Assembly: GCA_032164245.1 (NCBI GenBank)
Contig: JAVMKO010000003.1
Location: forward strand, 32,673,390-32,737,389
From: Sternotherus odoratus
Lineage: Eukaryota > Chordata > Testudines > Kinosternidae
Direction: 5' to 3'
DNA length: 64,000 nt
Part shown: positions 58,746-64,000 of the stretch, piece by piece
Position numbering within the stretch: position 1 is the stretch's first letter
Layout: every line of letters begins with the position of its first letter
The notes under the pieces: model-generated
Seen by the model: the letters and a program-made list of their open reading frames with translations, nothing else
What the model was told of the DNA's origin: nothing
Databases searched by the model: none
Position numbers and translations under genes: made by a program

Positions 58746-59576
58746 TTATTCACATCTTCTCAGTTCCTAATAGTTTTAAATCTCCTCAGGAGCTTTTAAG
58801 AAGAATGGCTATATCTTTAGGCATTCAGGTAGAGCTTGTACAAGTAAATATGCAAAAGCTCTTAGACTTTCTCCAGTTTTCCTCCCTGGGAAGATTACCC
58901 CTTGCTAATGAGGCACTATTAAAACTAGCCAAAACTTCATGGCATATACCAAACTCTTTGGCCCCTACAGCTAAGTGCACAAACAAGTGCTATCATGTCC
59001 CGATGCAAGGGTAAGAGTGTTTTTATTCTCATCCTGCACCAAAATCCCTAATAGTTACAACTCCCAATAAGAGATTGCAACAGGGAAGACGTAAGAGAAA
59101 TAACACTCCAGACTTTATTTTCTGGGAGAAAAAAATATTTTACCTCCTCTCTGCACCTGTTTGGCTTCTCACCCCTTTTCAGGAGTTTTGGGAGAGGAAT
59201 TACCCAGAGAAGAGTGACGTTTTGAGCATTACCAGAAACTTTTGCAATGAGGGTGGGGACCTTCTTGTTATCGGGAACTTCATGGACTTCACATAGCCTC
59301 ACAGAAGTAGTGAAATATTCCATGATACAGTCTGACTCTTTGTATGCAGGACACGGTTGTTCCCAGTATGACAGGTTGGACTCCCCTTCTAGGTGTCACC
59401 TGATGTGCCTGGATCACACTGAGATGGCCCTTTCCATCAGCCTGGGCTCCTTCACCCTGTCCTACTCTGTGTGTGTGCATACACACACACACACACACAC
59501 ACAGGGATGAACCCAACTGCAGAATCACACAGAATCTGCAATCAGTGGGAAGACTTGACTCGGAGAATTGAACACA
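58746..59576. other. Unassigned; (CA)n microsatellite
   Basis: A (CA)n repeat lies at 59479-59503. Opposing frames of 73-115 codons have no domain. Confidence 0.5.
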
Positions 59577-59581
59577 CACTC

Positions 59582-60544
59582 TGGGGTGTAAGCCCAAAAA
59601 TAATATTGTCTACCATTGTATAGAGATTTATACAGGATAAACTCATGAAATGCTCCCCCTCCCTCAATGTCGAGGAAGATATGCACAGCTTTTTGCCCCT
59701 CCCCCAATTATGAATCACACAAACTGGGTTTTCAACTAAACAAAAAACAAGTTCATTAACTACAAAAGGTAAATTTTAAGTGATTATAAGGGATAGCAAA
59801 CAGAACAAAGCAGATTACTGAGCAAATAAAACAAAACACACAAGCAAGGCTTAATACATTAAAGAAATAGGCTTCAAATAGTAATTTCACAACCTTGTTT
59901 TATGCAGGTTTTAGAATTTCGTGAAGTAAACTGCATGGCTTGAAGCTTAAATCTCCCGACATACCTTTCACTGGCTGATCTTTCTTGCTTAGGCTCAGCC
60001 CCTGCCTCCGCCAGCTTAGTTCCTTGGTTTCTTTGGATGTTGGTGGAGAGGCAATGGAGAAGAAACTAGATTATCTCACTCCCTAGCCTTAAATAGGATT
60101 TGCATATGGTGGGAATCCTTTATTTCCTAGTTTGACCCCTACCCCCTTTCCATGGAAAACTGCCAGCATTTCAAGATACAATTCTGTAGCAGGTGACACG
60201 ATCACCTGACCATGCAATATCAAAGTAGCATATTCTGAAGAAAGAGGGAGATTAGTATCTTCAAAGTCCTATTGTCATTCCTGATGGCCTATCCAGGCTG
60301 TTTGAACACTGTCTCAGCGTCATTCCCCAGGTAAAACACAGTTGTAAGTATTACATGGTCAACATTTCTAACTTCAGATATAAGAATGATACATGCATAA
60401 AATTGGATAACCACATACAGTAAATCATAAAGTTTCCAATGATACCTCACATGACCCATCTTTCATAAAATATATCTTATTTATTCCATAGTCATATCAT
60501 AACAATATTTCTATGAAGAATAAAGAATATGGGGCATAATGTCA
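59582..60544 (-). mobile_element. LTR, 963 bp, CACTC duplication on both sides
   Basis: On minus it begins TGACATTATGCCCCATATTC and ends GGGCTTACACCCCA, so it has TG..CA ends. CACTC flanks it exactly (59577-59581 and 60545-60549). Near its start AAGATGGGTCATGTGAGGTA and 'TGGAAACTTTATGATTTAC' fit a turtle LTR family I recognise. The flanking duplication argues for a solo LTR even though a gag-like remnant lies directly upstream on the same strand. Confidence 0.8.
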
Positions 60545-60559
60545 CACTCAGAGACTCTT

Positions 60560-61000
60560 GGAGTGATGGTAATCGCTGGTGTTTCTGGGGTCTGCTTCTG
60601 CTTCTCTATGAAATCCAGTTGGTGTTTCCACGCTCTTTCCATCTCCACAGCTGATTTCTGAGTTTCTGCTTCCTTGGTTATGCTACTGTCTCTATTTGTT
60701 TCAGCTCCAAGGCACTCTTATGTGCTGCCTCCTCGATTTCCTTCTGGGTCCAAATTTCCCTCTATGGCCCCTTTATGCACCGCTGACTCCCTGGCAGCCT
60801 CTGCCTCCGCAGGCTCTTTGGCTTGCTTCCGGGCTTCATTTTCTTGATGTTTCCTTTTCCTTTTTATCTCCAACTCTTTCAATTTTATCTTAAATTCTGC
60901 TTCTCTTAACTGAAGTTGGCAATCTCTTCCTCATTCCTCTGCTTTTAATTTGGCCGCTTTAACTTTGTTTCCTTATCACTCATTTTTATATCTTTCTGTT
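60560..61000 (-). pseudogene. Coiled-coil gag-like remnant of an LTR retroelement
   Basis: The minus strand reads, with at least two frame changes and several stops, as a long Glu/Lys/Arg/Ala coiled coil with heptad spacing; short traces include LREAEFKIKLKELEIKRK. Such coils are common in the N-terminal gag part of turtle Gypsy-type or endogenous retroelements and have no enzymatic role. It has no matrix, capsid or zinc-knuckle motif that I can see. It may instead be some other charged coiled-coil gene fragment. Confidence 0.35.
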
Positions 61001-61285
61001 CCTACTCCCTTTTCCTGAAATTAGCAAACAGAACATAACAAAAATAAAGTCTTTCCCTGGACTGCTTTTAGCCACCATACTTAAAATCACTGCACCAGTG
61101 CATGAAGTTCACATCTCATTCAGTACAATAGGCTATGCATTTCATGCTGCAGTACTGTGACATCTCCCAGGCTACAGTCTGGACCATTGGATCATTGTGC
61201 ACCCTTAATTCTCCAGTCTGGTGTTCACTATGATTGTTTTTGCTATGAACTGCCACTCGCCCTAGCTACTAGCATGCAAGTTATC
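61001..61285. other. Unassigned, LTR-cluster interior
   Basis: No domain seen. Confidence 0.4.
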
Positions 61286-61581
61286 CCCAAACATATAGCA
61301 GAATGCTATGTCCAGCCACTTTTAAATTACATATAGGGTGGTACCCATATATCCCTGATCCCAGCCTTGCATCCCAGAAATGTACCATCTTGTACTGCTC
61401 AGTTACTTATTTAGGGGTACAAGCTCATAAAGCCCGTCAATTTGACAAAGAAATTGATCATGCACCAACCATTATTAACCTGAGGAGATTCCCCAAACAC
61501 GTCAGCCAAAACAACACTGGTTTAGATGAAATATAAAACAGATGTATTAACTGTAGATAAATTTTAAGTGATTAAGTAGTA
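61286..61581 (-). mobile_element. LTR fragment of a second family
   Basis: 'CTCATAAAGCCCGTCAATTT', 'CTGAGGAGATTCCCCAAACA', then GGTTTAGATGAAATATAAAA and 'ATTTTAAGTGATTAAG' follow a turtle LTR I recognise in antisense. It stops abruptly at 61581, where a hAT-like element begins. Confidence 0.5.
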
Positions 61582-62362
61582 CAGGAACTCCTCACTTAAA
61601 GTCATTCCAGTTAACATTGTTTTGTTGTTACCTTGCTGATCAATTAGGGAACATGCCTGTTTAAAGTTGTGCAATGCTCCCTTACAATGTCATTTGGCAA
61701 CCGCCTGCTTTGTCCACTGCTTGCAGGAAGAGCAGCCCGTTGCAGCTAGCTGGTGGGTGTTGGAACCCGGATGGACTAGCAGCCCTCCATCAGCTCCCTG
61801 CATCAGCTCCTCACTCTCCTAAGTCCCCTGTATAGCAGCTGCTCAGCAGGGTAATAATTGCCAGTAGTTCAGTTGTCCCTTCACCCACTGCCATGTCCTG
61901 CTCCTGTCCTCTGCCTTTGAGCTGCTCCCCAAGACTCCTGTTTTCTGTGTTGGGGAGGGAAGGGGGGGGAAGAGTGGGGCTAATGTCAGGGTGTCCCACT
62001 TCCCCCTGCTCCTGTACCCCCTTACCCCATCTTCCATAGAGCTGGCAGCAGCTGCGACTCAGCTTGCTGATCTAATTAACAAGGCAGTGTACTTAAAGGG
62101 GAAATGCACATCTCTGACTCTGTCTGTCCTCCTTCCTTTCCTGCTCCTTGTAGACTGTGAGAGTTAACCCTTGAGGGCTCAGCCAATTGCTAGTTCATTT
62201 AGCAGCAAGGCATTCCTTGGGAAATATCCCACCCTCTGAGTCCTCTACCTCAACCAAGCTTCTCAATCATCAACACTGTGTACCAGCATTAAATTGTTTG
62301 TTTAAAACTTGTCTGGTGAAAAAGAATTGTCTGGAACCTACCCCCCTCATTTACATTAATTC
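61582..62362 (+). mobile_element. hAT-like element, right end lost
   Basis: It starts CAGGAACTCCTCACTTAAAG and continues 'GTTTTGTTGTTACCTTGCTG', 'CAATTAGGGAACATGCCTG' and 'TTTACATTAATTCTTAT', the order of a turtle DNA-transposon family whose two ends carry 'CTCCTCACTT' repeats. The right end is missing; the sequence passes into a short tandem repeat at 62363. No coding capacity of note. Confidence 0.5.
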
Positions 62363-62417
62363 TTATATCAGAGGGGTAACTTATATCAGAGGATAGCTTA
62401 TATCAGAGGGGTAGCTA
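62363..62417. repeat. Short tandem repeat, 17-20-bp unit, three copies
   Basis: TTATATCAGAGGGGTAAC, TTATATCAGAGGATAGC and TTATATCAGAGGGGTAGC follow one another directly. Confidence 0.9.
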
Positions 62418-62517
62418 TCTCCTGTCACCCTGCCACTGGGGTAGCAACCTCCCCTTTCTAGGCAAAGAGGCCCATGTTTGTAGGCTCTCTGCCAGAGCTA
62501 GGATGCCCAACCCCTTT

Positions 62518-62650
62518 GCTGCTCTGCCTGGATCATGGGCGAGAGCCCCTAACTGTTTGCTTCTCTGCCCTGACTGAGGGCCTGGCCACACAGACTTGTG
62601 CTGCTTTTCCTGGATCATGGGTCAGAGCCCCTGACTGTTTGCTGCTCTGT
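62518..62650. repeat. Imperfect tandem duplication, 81-bp period
   Basis: CTGCTCTGCCTGGATCATGG and onward ('GAGAGCCCCTAACTGTTTGC') recurs about 81 bp later as CTGCTTTTCCTGGATCATGG ('CAGAGCCCCTGACTGTTTGC'). Confidence 0.8.
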
Positions 62651-62699
62651 CTGGACTGCAGGGCAGATCCCCTACATGTAAACCTATACATGTAACCCC

Positions 62700-64000
62700 C
62701 TGCATAGCCCCTCTCATAGTTGAAGTACATTAAGAAGTTTGAGACAGGAGAAATAGGCCATTGTGATATTTACTCACAAAAATATCAGTTTATTAAAAAC
62801 CCCTTGTTAATACATCACAATCTTTGTGTTCTATGTGCCATAACGTGTAAAACCCAAGGTTAAACTCTAGTTTTTTGTTTGAAGACAGTCTCATAATTCA
62901 AGATGGCAGAAAAATAGCCAATTGAAAAAAAAATACTAGATCAGCTTTATGAGGTGACCTAAGTGTGACAGTAACATCAGTCAAGCTTTCGCTCTTCCTA
63001 TAAAGAAGCTAATACTTCACTGCCTCCACTAAGCGATACTGTGTTTAAGAACAGCTTTAACAAAGCTTTCCCATCCTTGCAAGTCATTACAGTGTGTGCA
63101 GAAACTAGTTTTTAAAGCCATTTTTAACAGTGTCTTGATGCAGGAAATGTAGTGTAACCTGGATTTTAGAGGGATTATATAGCTGCAGCTAAAGCATGTG
63201 GCTTCCTGACCTACTGAAAACTTCAGCTAAATTCTGCATCTCTTCCTTCTGCTTCTGTCTCACTGCATAGGCCCGCTGGATATTACAAAGATATTGCCCC
63301 TATGCTTTTGCACCTGTAATTGTCAATGACTTTTAAATGAGCTCATGTGTGCCACCAGCATCTGTCATTTTTTCTAGATAAAGGGCATTTTGCAGTGCCA
63401 CTATCTGTTCTGACAAAATATGAAGGTGCGGGGATAAAGAGGAAACCAAAAATGATTTGGTGTTCAGTCTTACTTAACCCTACTCCATTATCGTAGCATG
63501 GTCTTGTGTCTTCTTTAAACTCATTTCCTTTTGTGGCATATCAACAGGATTTGTATTTTTTATTTGCATTCTGCTGTCTCTTGTCCCTTCAGATACTGCA
63601 ACCATTGGGCCCCATCCATCTCCAGTTGAAGTCATTAGGAAGTCTCCCACTGACTCGGTTCCTGCTTTTGTAGTCCCTCCAGTGGTTGATACAAATTCTA
63701 TTTCCACATCATGCAGCAGGAAACAGCTGGTTATATACACATTGCAGCAGTTATTTGCAGTTGGAAATGTACTTGTGGAAAATACCCAGTAACTAAATGC
63801 TTATTTTTCACTATTGTTAGCTGCTTTTACCTATCAAAACAGCTGCTAATCACTTTTAAATATAGAGCTACTGAGGAAGCAGCAGCAGGACCATGACTCC
63901 ACCTCTCCGCAGCTTCCTTCAGGGTGGTTAGTGCCACTATCAGGGATAGCCATGCTTAATCCTTGTGCAAGCTGGATCTTCAATACTGTTCAGCTAGTTG
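62700..64000. other. AT-rich sequence, no gene found
   Basis: The longest frame (63480-63740, minus, 86 codons) includes a stretch complementary to a 'TTGAAGTCATTAGGAAGTC'-type MITE arm, which speaks against coding. No other element seen. Confidence 0.5.

Noticed and set aside
62363..62417. Three short direct repeats resembling a CRISPR-like array
   Set aside because: The units are adjacent with no spacers and the genome is eukaryotic; it is a simple tandem repeat.
63480..63740. 86-codon minus frame
   Set aside because: Part of it coincides with a MITE-like segment, and nothing supports coding.

Overview
The window is 64 kb of vertebrate nuclear DNA made almost entirely of transposable elements in an AT-rich background. 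I find no exon of a host protein-coding gene that I can defend and no rRNA or tRNA gene. The repeat set points to a turtle, probably a cryptodire: CR1 LINEs, a tRNA-derived SINE with a CR1-like tail, palindromic Harbinger-type MITEs ending in GTCTACAC-like termini, hAT elements with 8-bp target duplications, short Helitrons and several turtle-type LTR families. The taxon call rests on recognising these families, not on a search.

Layout. 1-13 kb is mostly unique AT-rich sequence with a few MITEs and LTR-like fragments. 13.5-16.8 kb is a 5'-truncated CR1 on the minus strand carrying a Harbinger MITE with a TAA duplication. 18.4-25.7 kb holds a 741-bp hAT element with perfect 8-bp duplications, a decayed RTE-like LINE interrupted by a Helitron, a solo LTR, an L1/Tx1-like fragment and a second Helitron. 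25.8-32.4 kb is the most informative block. It contains a MITE split by a CR1, a patch that looks like a templated insertion copied from two nearby sites, and a nearly complete 4.6-kb PIF/Harbinger transposon (27681-32265). 34.5-37.2 kb has a 1.5-kb GC-rich hAT element and a separate ~135-bp inverted repeat. 38-47.4 kb holds LTR-family members and two more solo LTRs. 48-59 kb is mainly unique sequence with MITEs, a hAT element nested inside a member of its own family, and one unrecognised decayed reading frame. 59.5-62.7 kb is an LTR/gag/hAT cluster. The last 1.3 kb holds nothing I recognise.

Genes working together. The only coherent gene system is the Harbinger pair: a DDE transposase (plus strand) and a two-exon Myb/SANT-like DNA-binding protein (minus strand), convergent and with AATAAA signals about 30 bp apart. 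In this family the two proteins act together at the element ends. Here the transposase has one frameshift in a G-run; the Myb gene has one frameshift and one premature stop, so this copy is probably non-autonomous as sequenced but recently active. Many MITEs in the window share a similar terminal sequence with it. All four solo LTRs with clear 5-bp duplications lie on the minus strand.
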